Below, one piece after another: positions 7,044 through 14,647 of a stretch of DNA of 33,777 nt; position 1 is the stretch's first letter; each line of letters opens with the position of its first letter. Under the pieces are notes generated by a model. That model saw only the letters and a program-made list of their open reading frames with translations, searched no databases and was not told where the DNA came from. The stretch comes from an uncultured Clostridia bacterium (GTDB lineage: Bacteria > Bacillota > Clostridia > Oscillospirales > Oscillospiraceae), in contig CAMFZO010000001.1 of NCBI GenBank assembly GCA_946006895.1, forward strand, positions 1 to 33,777, given 5' to 3'. The position numbers and the translations under genes were made by a program.

Positions 7044-7772
7044 TCATCCGTGGACCAGCGTGCCGGGCAGATCCCGGAAGGAGGAAAGCACCTCTACCTC
7101 CACGCCGTACTGCTTTGCCAGCTCCACACAGCGGTCGTGGAGGACCTTCGCGCCGCTGCGGGCCAGAACCAGCATTTCGTTGTAGGAGATCTCCGGGAAT
7201 TTGACCGCGTCGGGAAATTTTCGCGGGTCGCGGTCGTAAACGCCGTCCACGTCGGTGTAGATGCGGCAGCGGTCGGCGTGGAGAAAGGCCGCCAGAGCGA
7301 CGGCAGTGGTGTCGGAGCCGCCTCGTCCCAGGGTGGTGATGTCGCCGTGGCAGTCCACCCCCTGAAAGCCTGCCACCAGGACGAGCTTGCCCAACTCCAG
7401 CTCCCGTTTGATCCGGTCGTTTTCCAGGCAGAGGACCCGTGCGTCGCCGTGACGGTCCTCTGTTTTCAGCCCGGCCTGCCAGCCGCAGAGACTGACGGCG
7501 GACAATCCCAGCCGGCGCAGGGCCATGGCGCACAGGCTGACGGCGCATTGCTCTCCCGTGGCCAGGAGCATATCCAGCTCCCGTCCGCCGCAGTCCGGGT
7601 CGATCTCCCGCGCCCGGGACAAGAGCGCGTCTGTCGTGCCGCCCTGGGCGGACAGCACGCCGACCACCTGATGCCGCTGCCTGTGTACCTCTGCCAGCTT
7701 CCGGGCGGCGGCATAGAGCTTTTTTGCGTCCGCCACGGAGCTTCCACCGAATTTCATTACGTAGCACGACAT
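7044..7772 (-). CDS. Aspartate kinase, catalytic domain only (no ACT domains)
   Basis: 242 residues. The start ATG 7770-7772 is set by a GGGGGG-containing ribosome site; the frame is open further up without one. VMKFGGSSVAD gives the ATP/aspartate-binding KFGG, LGRGGSDTTAVALA and YTDVDGVYDRDPR are core amino-acid-kinase motifs of aspartokinase, which makes aspartyl-phosphate for Lys, Thr, Met and diaminopimelate. The protein stops right after the catalytic domain (VEVLSSFRDLPGTLV), where normal enzymes (~400 aa) continue with two ACT domains that bind feedback inhibitors. The gene end is followed by a terminator and shows no decayed ACT sequence downstream, so this appears to be a settled short form. 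No other lysine or threonine gene is nearby. A leader terminator may control it. Confidence 0.88.
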   Translation of the reverse strand: MSCYVMKFGGSSVADAKKLYAAARKLAEVHRQRHQVVGVLSAQGGTTDALLSRAREIDPDCGGRELDMLLATGEQCAVSLCAMALRRLGLSAVSLCGWQAGLKTEDRHGDARVLCLENDRIKRELELGKLVLVAGFQGVDCHGDITTLGRGGSDTTAVALAAFLHADRCRIYTDVDGVYDRDPRKFPDAVKFPEISYNEMLVLARSGAKVLHDRCVELAKQYGVEVEVLSSFRDLPGTLVHG

Positions 7773-7833
7773 TTTCTTCGCCCCCCTTCGCACCAATCTA
7801 TGCGAAAAGAGGAAGAAGCGACACAAAAATCCG

Positions 7834-7862
7834 TTTACAAAGGCCGGCGGATATGGTATCAT
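7834..7862 (+). promoter_or_regulatory. Candidate sigma-A promoter for the ComEC-like gene
   Basis: TTTACA (7834-7839), 17-bp spacer, TATCAT (7857-7862). It would give a ~160-nt leader before the ATG at 8032. It lies inside the leader of the divergent aspartokinase gene, so the two transcripts may interfere. Confidence 0.55.
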
Positions 7863-7879
7863 AAACAAAGATGCGGGCG

Positions 7880-7909
7880 AAAAAAAGCCCCCCGAACAAT
7901 TCGGAGGGC
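7880..7909 (-). terminator. Terminator in the aspartokinase leader (attenuator candidate)
   Basis: On the minus strand GCCC-t-CCGAA / TTCGG-g-GGGC forms a 10-pair stem with one mismatch and a TTG loop, followed by seven T. No minus-strand gene lies upstream of it, so it can only act on the leader of the aspartokinase, about 110 nt before its ATG. A TATCAT -10-like box (7961-7966) with a weak -35 lies upstream. I recognised no lysine riboswitch or T-box. Confidence 0.65.
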
Positions 7910-8031
7910 AAGTCGGTTGTGGGATATGAAGTGCGCTCGCATTGGATAAGCTGTGACTCTATGATAGCACGGCGGTGGCGCGAAATGTGTCGCAATCCGC
8001 CCCGGGAGAAAAAAAGAACGGAGGGTACGCT

Positions 8032-8949
8032 ATGGCGGCGAAAAAAACCGGACAGCGCCGCGGAGAAAAGCCCAAGTCCATGGCACCATACAGCTGGCTG
8101 ATCGCCCTGGTGCTCATCGCGCTTTACGGGCTGTATCTGCTGCTGAGCGGCGGTTTCGGCGGCGAAGCTGCCTCCGTACCGTCAGACGGCGGGGAGCTGC
8201 GGGTCCTGTTCGTTGACGTGGGACAGGCGGACGCGGCCCTGGTGACCTGCGGCGGGGAAAGCCTGCTCATCGACGGCGGCAACGTGGCCGACAGCAGCAC
8301 GGTCTACACCGTACTGAAGAAAAACAGCGTGACCCATCTGGATTACATCGTCTGTACTCATGCCCATGAAGACCATGTGGGCGGACTGTCAGGCGCCCTG
8401 GAGGCCTGCACGGCAGGTTCGGTCTACTGCCCGGTGACGGACTACGATTCCAAGGCGTTCCGGAATTTTTCCGACCGGGTGGCGGAACAGAATTGCGACC
8501 TGACCGTCCCAAAAGCAGGGGAGACCTTTGCCCTGGGTGGCGCGGAGGTGGAGATCCTGGCCTGTGACCCGGAGGCGGAGGACACCAACAACACCTCCAT
8601 CGTTCTGCGCGTGAGCTACGGCGCGACCTCCTTTTTGTTCATGGCCGACGCGGAAACGCCGGTGGAACGGGAGCTTCTGGACGCAGGCACGGACCTGAGC
8701 GCCACGGTTTTGAAGGTGGGCCACCACGGCAGCAGCACCTCCACCTCCTACCGCTTTTTAAACGAGGTCATGCCCGCCTACGCCGTGATCTCTGTCGGCA
8801 AGGACAATTCCTACGGTCACCCGGATGAGACTGTCCTCAGCCGCCTGGAGGACGCCGGTGCCAGGGTCCTGCGCACCGATGAACTGGGCGACATCCTGTT
8901 TGTCAGCGACGGCAGGACGGTCACCCTGCCACAGATCGACGGTACATAA
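8032..8949 (+). CDS. Membrane-anchored ComEC/Rec2-like metallo-beta-lactamase-fold hydrolase
   Basis: 305 residues; start ATG 8032 behind GGAGGG with a 6-nt gap. A basic N-terminus is followed by one membrane segment (~21-40) and then an outside metallo-beta-lactamase domain. VDVGQADAALV, LLIDGG, THAHEDHVGG (His110, His112, Asp114, His115), KVGHHGSSTS and SVGKDNSYGHP match in order the C-terminal domain of the competence protein ComEC and its stand-alone relatives. In ComEC this domain is thought to degrade the non-transported DNA strand; the stand-alone forms are mostly uncharacterised and may act on nucleic acid or phosphodiesters outside the cell. It is not an antibiotic beta-lactamase by these motifs. 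Two short hairpins without T tracts (8951-8968, 8985-9002) separate it from the next gene. Confidence 0.88.
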   Translation: MAAKKTGQRRGEKPKSMAPYSWLIALVLIALYGLYLLLSGGFGGEAASVPSDGGELRVLFVDVGQADAALVTCGGESLLIDGGNVADSSTVYTVLKKNSVTHLDYIVCTHAHEDHVGGLSGALEACTAGSVYCPVTDYDSKAFRNFSDRVAEQNCDLTVPKAGETFALGGAEVEILACDPEAEDTNNTSIVLRVSYGATSFLFMADAETPVERELLDAGTDLSATVLKVGHHGSSTSTSYRFLNEVMPAYAVISVGKDNSYGHPDETVLSRLEDAGARVLRTDELGDILFVSDGRTVTLPQIDGT

Positions 8950-9036
8950 CGCCGGGAAGATTTCCGGCAAGCGTCAGTGAGAAAGCCGGTGGCTTCACCG
9001 GCCGGAGATATATTTAAAATGAGGAGGAAAAAAAGT

Positions 9037-9543
9037 ATGCCATTTTGCAGACAATGCGGCATGGAGCTGAAGGAAGGCGTGCGTTTCTGCCCCGGCTGCG
9101 GCACACCCGTTGAGGAGCCTGCCCAGACGGCACAGCAGAACAGCACAAGCAAGGAAAACAGCTTTACCGCAGCCTTCAACACCGCCGATACCACTGCGCA
9201 GTATGACCCGGCGGACGTGGAGAAGAACAAGGCCATGGGCGTCTTAGCCTATCTGTCCTGGCTGGTGCTCATCCCGATCTTCGCCGCCAAGGATTCCAAG
9301 TTTGCCCGGTTCCACGCCAACCAGGGCCTTGTATTGCTCATTGCATCGGCCATCTTCGGCGTTGCCAGATGGATCCTGAGCGAGATTCTTTTTGCGATCT
9401 CCTGGAGGCTCTATTTTGTGACAATCATCATCAGCCTGCTGGGCCTGGTGTTTCTGGCGCTTGCCATCATCGGCATTGTCAATGCCGCTACGGGCAAAGC
9501 GAAAGAGTTACCCGTCATTGGCCAGATCCGCATTCTGAAATAA
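9037..9543 (+). CDS. Zinc-ribbon DUF4870-type membrane protein
   Basis: 168 residues; start ATG 9037 follows GAGGAGG with an 8-nt gap. The N-terminus MPFCRQCGMELKEGVRFCPGCG is a zinc ribbon with two CxxC knuckles. A polar linker (~25-60) leads to three or four membrane segments; MGVLAYLSWLVLIPIF and FARFHANQGLVLL are typical of the DUF4870/Tic20-like fold. No function is established for this architecture, which is common in Clostridia. It is the last plus-strand gene before the convergent ribosomal operon; the stop codon runs into the shared terminator. Confidence 0.85.
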   Translation: MPFCRQCGMELKEGVRFCPGCGTPVEEPAQTAQQNSTSKENSFTAAFNTADTTAQYDPADVEKNKAMGVLAYLSWLVLIPIFAAKDSKFARFHANQGLVLLIASAIFGVARWILSEILFAISWRLYFVTIIISLLGLVFLALAIIGIVNAATGKAKELPVIGQIRILK

Positions 9544-9581
9544 AAAACCGGAGCTGCTCTGTGATTTGCAGAGCAGCTCCG
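9542..9581 (-). terminator. Terminator of the infC-rpmI-rplT operon
   Basis: The 13-bp perfect stem CGGAGCTGCTCTG (9549-9561) / CAGAGCAGCTCCG (9569-9581) is followed on the minus strand by a run of T (9542-9547). It is strong for the minus strand and may also stop the convergent zinc-ribbon gene. Confidence 0.9.
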
Positions 9582-9594
9582 AATATTATTGAGA

Positions 9595-9948
9595 TTACTG
9601 TGCCTGCTTGGCGGTCTCGACCAGGGCAGAGAAAGCGGCGCTGTCGTTGATGGCCAGCTCGGACAGACTCTTGCGGTTCATTTCGATGCCGGCCTTCTTC
9701 AGACCGTTCATGAAACGGGAATAGTTGATGCCGTAGGGCTTGACGGCGGCGGAGATACGGGCGATCCACAGACGGCGGAAATCGCGCTTCTTCTGCTTGC
9801 GGCCGACATATGCATAAACACCGGACTTCTTGACAGCCTGCTTGGCCATCTTAAAGTGGGTGGACTTGGAACCCCAGTAGGACTTTGCCAGCTTCAGGAC
9901 TTTATTTCTTCTCTTGCGCGTCATCATCGCGCCTTTGATTCTTGCCAT
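9595..9948 (-). CDS. rplT: 50S ribosomal protein L20
   Basis: 117 residues, the standard length. MARIKGAMMTRKRRNKVLKLAKSYWG, YVGRKQKKRDFRRLWI and INYSRFMNGLKKAGIEMNRKSLSELA are universal L20 motifs. L20 binds 23S rRNA early in 50S assembly. In Firmicutes it also represses its own operon by acting on the infC leader RNA, which fits the attenuator found upstream here. It is the last gene of infC-rpmI-rplT, 20 bp after rpmI, and is followed by a strong terminator. Confidence 0.98.
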   Translation of the reverse strand: MARIKGAMMTRKRRNKVLKLAKSYWGSKSTHFKMAKQAVKKSGVYAYVGRKQKKRDFRRLWIARISAAVKPYGINYSRFMNGLKKAGIEMNRKSLSELAINDSAAFSALVETAKQAQ

Positions 9949-9968
9949 TTTACTATCCTCCTATCCGA

Positions 9969-10166
9969 TTACTTGTACGGGATCATCTTTTTGATGGCTT
10001 CCGTGTTGGTGACATCCGCGTAGGTCGTGCTTCTCAGGCGACGGCCGCGCTTGGTGTCCTTCTTGGTGAGGATATGGCTCTTGAAAGCGTGCGCTCTCTT
10101 GACCTTACCGGTCTTGGTGAGATTGAATCTCTTTTTTGCACCGCTGTGGGTCTTCAGTTTCGGCAT
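9969..10166 (-). CDS. rpmI: 50S ribosomal protein L35
   Basis: 65 residues, standard length. MPKLKTHSGAKKRF is the invariant L35 start and KRAHAFKSHILTKKDTKRGRRLR the conserved basic core. The ATG at 10164-10166 has AAGGAG upstream; the frame is open further upstream but only inside the infC gene region. It is the middle gene of the conserved infC-rpmI-rplT operon, 19 bp after infC. Confidence 0.98.
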   Translation of the reverse strand: MPKLKTHSGAKKRFNLTKTGKVKRAHAFKSHILTKKDTKRGRRLRSTTYADVTNTEAIKKMIPYK

Positions 10167-10185
10167 GGGTACTTCTCCTTTTTCA

Positions 10186-10719
<534 letters not shown>

Positions 10720-10858
10720 TACACAACTACAAACAGAAAAAAGCGGATGCCAACAGCACCCGCAACCGAAAAGCGCGCAGAAAGACACGCAGAGCTTTCG
10801 ATATGGAACCTCTTCGCAAAGCTGGAGGTGAGGACGCTGTCGACCTTCTTTGTTTCGC
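10720..10858 (-). promoter_or_regulatory. infC leader with attenuator (L20-leader-like)
   Basis: About 140 nt lie between the promoter and infC. The leader ends in an intrinsic terminator: GCGGGTGC / GCATCCGC (10743-10763) with a 5-nt loop, followed on the minus strand by six T (10737-10742). Upstream parts can pair among themselves (for example AGCTTT with AAAGCT), as needed for an alternative fold. In Bacillus the same operon is controlled by L20-dependent attenuation in this leader. That it works the same way here is inferred from position and structure. Confidence 0.72.
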
Positions 10859-10864
10859 CTGAAG

Positions 10865-10893
10865 ATTATAGCATGAATGTAAGCGGCTGTCAA
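10865..10893 (-). promoter_or_regulatory. Perfect-consensus sigma-A promoter of infC-rpmI-rplT
   Basis: Minus strand: TTGACA (10888-10893), 17-bp spacer, TATAAT (10865-10870). All twelve consensus bases match, as expected for a strong ribosomal operon promoter controlled downstream by attenuation. Confidence 0.92.
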
Positions 10894-10926
10894 GTATTAT
10901 TTACAGACTTTTTCTGCTATTTTTCC

Positions 10927-10955
10927 TTTTCAAACGGAGGAAAATGTGGTATGAT
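10927..10955 (+). promoter_or_regulatory. Candidate promoter of the lipoprotein-murI unit
   Basis: TTTTCA (10927-10932), 17-bp spacer, TATGAT (10950-10955), about 24 bp before the GTG start. It is divergent from the infC promoter. Confidence 0.5.
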
Positions 10956-10978
10956 GTCAGCAGAAAGGAGGAATTCCT

Positions 10979-11764
10979 GTGAAACGAATCCTATGTGTTC
11001 TGCTGGCCCTCTGTCTGCTTCTGGCGCTGACGGCCTGCCGGACGGAAAAAACGCCGGAGGTAACGTCCCAGCCTACGGAAACGCAAAGCCCCACGGAGCC
11101 TTCTGAGACGGAGGAACCGGCACAGACGACAGCGCCGGAGGAATCGACGGATGATACGCAAACACCGGATGCGCCTTCCGAGGACGACCAATGGGCCTAC
11201 AGCTATGCCGACGATATGGGAAGAATATGGGCCATGGGCTTTGCCAAGGTCACCAATGACACCGATTCCCCCATCCTGACCGAGTCCTGCACCTTCCGCT
11301 TCTGCGACGAGAGTGGCGCCGAGCTTTTTACGGCCAAGGATGTTTCCTGCTATCCTCAGGTCCTGAGGATTGGCGAGACCGGCTATTATTTTGAGATCGT
11401 GGAGACCGGCTTGGCGGAGGTGACGCCGCTGAAGCTCACCATGGAGGGCGGCGAACCCGTCACCTTCAAGGGCGGCATCCGCTATGAGACTGTCAATGTC
11501 AGCATGGTCAATTCGCCCTACGGCGGCATCCTGATCTCCGGCGAGGTTCGCAACTCCACGCCGGACACCGGCGAGCTGGTCTGCATTGCCGCTATTGTCT
11601 ATGACGCCGGGGACAGGCCCCTGTGTGTGCTGTCCACCATCCTGGGCGAGGCCCTTCCTGCCAACTCCCTGGCAGGCTTCTCACTGGAAAACTACGACCT
11701 GCCGCCTGAGCTGAATGTTTCCGAGGCCGCAAGCTTTGAGATTTTCGCCTATCCCGTGGCATGA
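10979..11764 (+). CDS. Secreted lipoprotein, function unknown
   Basis: 261 residues starting with GTG 10979, 7 nt after AGGAGG. The N-terminus MKRILCVLLALCLLLALTAC is a lipoprotein signal with lipobox LTAC (Cys20), so it should be lipid-anchored on the outer face of the membrane; the Lgt enzyme for this step is encoded at 18306. Residues ~22-68 form a Thr/Glu/Pro-rich spacer. The rest (~75-261) is a beta-rich domain with two similar halves (AKVTNDTDSPILTESCTFRF and GEVRNSTPDTGELVCIAAIVYD), resembling FxLYD-type repeats. Such domains are found in many Firmicute lipoproteins without known function. murI follows 27 bp downstream and may share the transcript. Confidence 0.8.
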   Translation: MKRILCVLLALCLLLALTACRTEKTPEVTSQPTETQSPTEPSETEEPAQTTAPEESTDDTQTPDAPSEDDQWAYSYADDMGRIWAMGFAKVTNDTDSPILTESCTFRFCDESGAELFTAKDVSCYPQVLRIGETGYYFEIVETGLAEVTPLKLTMEGGEPVTFKGGIRYETVNVSMVNSPYGGILISGEVRNSTPDTGELVCIAAIVYDAGDRPLCVLSTILGEALPANSLAGFSLENYDLPPELNVSEAASFEIFAYPVA

Positions 11765-11791
11765 GCTTATCCAAAGGAGGTGCCCCAAGGC

Positions 11792-12559
11792 ATGAAAAAC
11801 AGACCCATTGCCGTGTTTGACTCCGGTCTTGGAGGCATCAGCGTGCTGCGAAAGCTGGTAGAGCAGATGCCGCAGGAGCATTTTCTCTATTTCGGCGACT
11901 CGAAAAACGCCCCCTACGGCAGCCGCGCCACGGAGAATATCCGCGCCCTGACCCTGAAAAATGCGGAGGCCCTCTTTGACCGTGGGGCCAAAGCACTGGT
12001 GGTGGCCTGCAATACCGCCACCTCCGCCGCCATCGACGCTCTGCGGGAACGCTACCCGGAGCGCATCATCGTCGGTATCGAACCGGCGCTGAAGCTGGCG
12101 GTCTCCCGCCATCCACAGGGCCGTATCCTGGTCATGGCCACCGACGCCACCCTGCGGGAGCATAAATTTGCTGCCCTGATGGACCGGTTTGCCGCCCAGT
12201 GCGACATCTGCAAATGTCCCTGCCCGGAGCTGGTGTCCTTTGTGGAGCGGGGCGAACTGACCGGCCCTGCGCTGGAGGAGACGCTATGCAGAGAGCTTGC
12301 GCCGTGTTTGCGGCCTGAGCCTGACGCGGTGGTTCTGGGCTGCACTCACTTCCCGTTCCTGCGGGAGACCATCCAACGCGTGGTGGGAGCTGGGCCGGAG
12401 CTTTTGGACGGCGCCGACGGCACGGCCAAGGAAGCGGAGCGCCGCCTGAAAGAGGCCGGACTGCTGCGGGAGCCGGGCCTTCCCGGCACTGTGGAGCTGA
12501 CCAACAGCCTCCAGACCGCAGAAATTTTGACCCTCTCGGAACGCCTGCTGGAAGAATAG
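11792..12559 (+). CDS. murI: Glutamate racemase
   Basis: 255 residues. It converts L- to D-glutamate for peptidoglycan using two catalytic cysteines: Cys73 in VVACNTATS and Cys184 in VLGCTHFPF, both present. FDSGLGGISVLR opens the first domain, and FGDSKNAPYG is the substrate loop. The ATG at 11792 is chosen because AAAGGAGGTG lies 9 nt upstream; a GTG at 11780 falls inside that ribosome site and cannot be the start. Length fits the family (~260). A GC-rich terminator follows. The upstream lipoprotein gene probably shares the transcript. Function is confident. Confidence 0.96.
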   Translation: MKNRPIAVFDSGLGGISVLRKLVEQMPQEHFLYFGDSKNAPYGSRATENIRALTLKNAEALFDRGAKALVVACNTATSAAIDALRERYPERIIVGIEPALKLAVSRHPQGRILVMATDATLREHKFAALMDRFAAQCDICKCPCPELVSFVERGELTGPALEETLCRELAPCLRPEPDAVVLGCTHFPFLRETIQRVVGAGPELLDGADGTAKEAERRLKEAGLLREPGLPGTVELTNSLQTAEILTLSERLLEE

Positions 12560-12571
12560 AATCATCAAGAA

Positions 12572-12614
12572 AGCCCCGGAGCGACCGGCAGTCTGCCGTG
12601 CGTTCCGGGGCATT
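12572..12614. terminator. Bidirectional terminator between murI and the metal-exporter gene
   Basis: GCCCCGGA (12572-12579) / TCCGGGGC (12603-12610) encloses a second stem CGGCA/TGCCG and is followed by ATTTTG. It lies between convergent genes. Confidence 0.75.
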
Positions 12615-12628
12615 TTGCTGTTATACAT

Positions 12629-13561
12629 TTACAGAAGACCGGCAGGGAGCAGACCGCTGACCAGATGAACAGCCAGACCTGCCAGGACACTCAGACCGTA
12701 GAGGACGCCGATCACGGCGATGTTCTCCTTGTGGTTCTTGTTGGTGCGCAGCAGAACCAGCAGGCCGATACCGGCGTTGGAGAGCAGCCCCGCGAACAGA
12801 CTGCCGGGACCGAGGACGCCGCTGAGATAGGATTCGGTGATGACCACGGACACGGAGCAGTTGGGGATCAGGCCGAAGAGACCGACAATCAGCTCGCCCA
12901 GGACGGGTTTGCTCAAAACGGTGCCGGAGAGCCGCTCCACGCCGATAAAGGTGAACAGCAGATTCAGAGCAAAGTTGACCACTACCAGCATGACCGCGAT
13001 CTTCAGGGTGTGCTTCAGCGCCGAGACAAAGACGTTGCCCTCCTCGTCGTCGCAGGCGCAGTGCTCCCGGGCGCAGAAGCTGTGAATGTCCTTCTGTGAG
13101 CGGATGAAACGGTGCAGGATCAGATCGGCCAGGTAGCCCAGGACAATACCCATGGCTGCCTTGGAAAGGACAATGAGCAGGAGCCTGCCCAGACCCACAT
13201 CGGAGAGGTGGGAGAGCATGATGGGCAGCATCTCGTCGGAGGTAGCGAAAAAGACAGCCAGCATGGTGCCGACGGTGATGGAGCCGGTGGAAAAGAGAGT
13301 GGCGGCGGCACCGGAAATGCCGCACTGGGGCACGATGCCCAGAATACCGCCCAGGGCAGGACCGGCCTTGCGGGAATAGCCGTGGAGGATCCCCTCATTA
13401 AAGCGCCGGCTGCGTTCCAGCAGCTCCATGAGCAGATAGGCGATGAACAGGACCGGGATGCTCCAAAGGCCGTCTGTCAGGCCGTCCAGCGCGGCGTCGC
13501 CCACCTGGGACCAGAAGCCGCCGTGGCTTTGTCCGGCGGTATGCAGCAGAAGATTTGTCAA
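12629..13561 (-). CDS. Putative multi-TM heavy-metal (Mn/As-type) exporter
   Basis: 310 residues with about ten membrane segments. GGILGIVPQCGISGAAATLFSTGSITVGTMLAVFFATSDEMLP and the mirrored LFGLIPNCSVSVVITESYLSGVL show an internal duplication with a Pro-x-Cys in each half, typical of the ArsP_2 family (putative 10-TM heavy-metal exporter, also named putative manganese transporter). A cytosolic Cys/Asp-rich loop (CAREHCACDDEEG) between the halves could bind metal. The start is a TTG (13559-13561) behind AAAGGAG. It is the last gene of prmA-DUF4015-exporter, 25 bp after the previous one. The ion is not known. No ArsR-type regulator is nearby. Confidence 0.75.
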   Translation of the reverse strand: MTNLLLHTAGQSHGGFWSQVGDAALDGLTDGLWSIPVLFIAYLLMELLERSRRFNEGILHGYSRKAGPALGGILGIVPQCGISGAAATLFSTGSITVGTMLAVFFATSDEMLPIMLSHLSDVGLGRLLLIVLSKAAMGIVLGYLADLILHRFIRSQKDIHSFCAREHCACDDEEGNVFVSALKHTLKIAVMLVVVNFALNLLFTFIGVERLSGTVLSKPVLGELIVGLFGLIPNCSVSVVITESYLSGVLGPGSLFAGLLSNAGIGLLVLLRTNKNHKENIAVIGVLYGLSVLAGLAVHLVSGLLPAGLL

Positions 13562-13586
13562 ATTCGTAAGCTCCTTTGCGGTAAGT

Positions 13587-14603
13587 TTAATCGGCGATCA
13601 GGGGCCGAAGCACGGCCTGCTCCTCAAAGCGCGTGTCGCGGGAATTGGTGATGAACACGATCTCCCGCAGGGTCTGAGGCTCGGAATAGAGCTGGACATA
13701 ATGCTCCACCCGGCTGCCGGCCACGTCGTTGATGTAGATCCTGCCGGTGCAGGTGGAGACGGGGAAGTCCTCCGCGTCGGTGACGAAGGAGAGGACCGTG
13801 CTGCTGTTGGCAAAAAAGGAGGTGAGCTGGGAGGCAGCGTCGGCGATAATATCCGTCTTGCTCTTCTCCGAGCTGTAGGAGATGCTGGTGGTGTCGGGGA
13901 AACGGAAATGGGAAAAGGCAATCTCATGGAAGCCCCGGTTGGCCAGCTCCCGGGCGATCTGCATCAGGAAGGACTGCACGTTCTCATTGGCCGGATCCAG
14001 CCAGTAGCAGCCGCTTTCATCCATCCACAGGGCGCCGCTGGACAGGGGAAGGCCACAGGACTGATGATCCAGCGCGAACACCGGGTCAGTGAAGGCAGGG
14101 ATCTCCGCGATGAGGTAAAAACCGTTGTCTGAAAGGTAGGAGATCATCTCGTCGATGACGGAAACGGCCACATCCGCTTTCGGCGCACCGGCGATGGAGG
14201 AGGAATAATAGAAGTTGCCGAAGATGCTTTTAAGCTGGATCATGACGGCACAGGGCTCCTGAATGGCCTTAATCTCCTCGAATACCGTCTCCGGCTTTTG
14301 CAGCATGGCCGTGGTGATGTAATAGCCGCCCATCTCCTGGATGGACTTCTCCACCGGTGCGCCCTGACTGTAGACGATCTGCGGGTTCTCTACCACAGGG
14401 CGTATCTGAGACTCGGCGGGGACGGAGGCTTCCGACGTTTCCTGGGAGAGACTCAGATGGGCACCGTCCCGGTCGTAGAGGATGTATGGCTCTAAATAGA
14501 TGGTCATGACGATGCTGAGCACCAGCAGGCAGCCTGCCAGGATCAGGAGGGCGCGCAGGAGCTTTTTCAGCCGTATTTTATTGCGGTAAGAGATTCGTGC
14601 CAT
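13587..14603 (-). CDS. DUF4015-type putative glycoside hydrolase, membrane-anchored
   Basis: 338 residues; ATG 14601-14603 behind AAGGAGG. A basic N-terminus and one membrane helix (~16-36) are followed by a linker (~50-75) and an outside TIM-barrel-like domain. YWLDPANENVQSFLMQIARELANRGFHEIAFSHFRFPD is very like the WLDPxNPxV...GFDEIQFDYVRFP core of the DUF4015 putative glycosyl hydrolase family, with the second Asp position altered. No substrate is established; cell-wall or surface glycan is plausible because it faces outward. It lies 44 bp after prmA in the same operon. Confidence 0.72.
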   Translation of the reverse strand: MARISYRNKIRLKKLLRALLILAGCLLVLSIVMTIYLEPYILYDRDGAHLSLSQETSEASVPAESQIRPVVENPQIVYSQGAPVEKSIQEMGGYYITTAMLQKPETVFEEIKAIQEPCAVMIQLKSIFGNFYYSSSIAGAPKADVAVSVIDEMISYLSDNGFYLIAEIPAFTDPVFALDHQSCGLPLSSGALWMDESGCYWLDPANENVQSFLMQIARELANRGFHEIAFSHFRFPDTTSISYSSEKSKTDIIADAASQLTSFFANSSTVLSFVTDAEDFPVSTCTGRIYINDVAGSRVEHYVQLYSEPQTLREIVFITNSRDTRFEEQAVLRPLIAD

Positions 14604-14647
14604 AACGCGGCCTCCTTACAGAATGATTTGCGGGAACGGACGGAAAT

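Noticed and set aside
7770..7990. Lysine riboswitch or T-box upstream of the aspartokinase
   Set aside because: The leader is too short for a lysine riboswitch, and the conserved T-box AGGGTGGNACCGCG element is absent; only the terminator is supported.
8950..9036. Two small hairpins (8951-8968 and 8985-9002) as terminator or riboswitch
   Set aside because: No T tract follows either, both are short, and no known riboswitch pattern fits.
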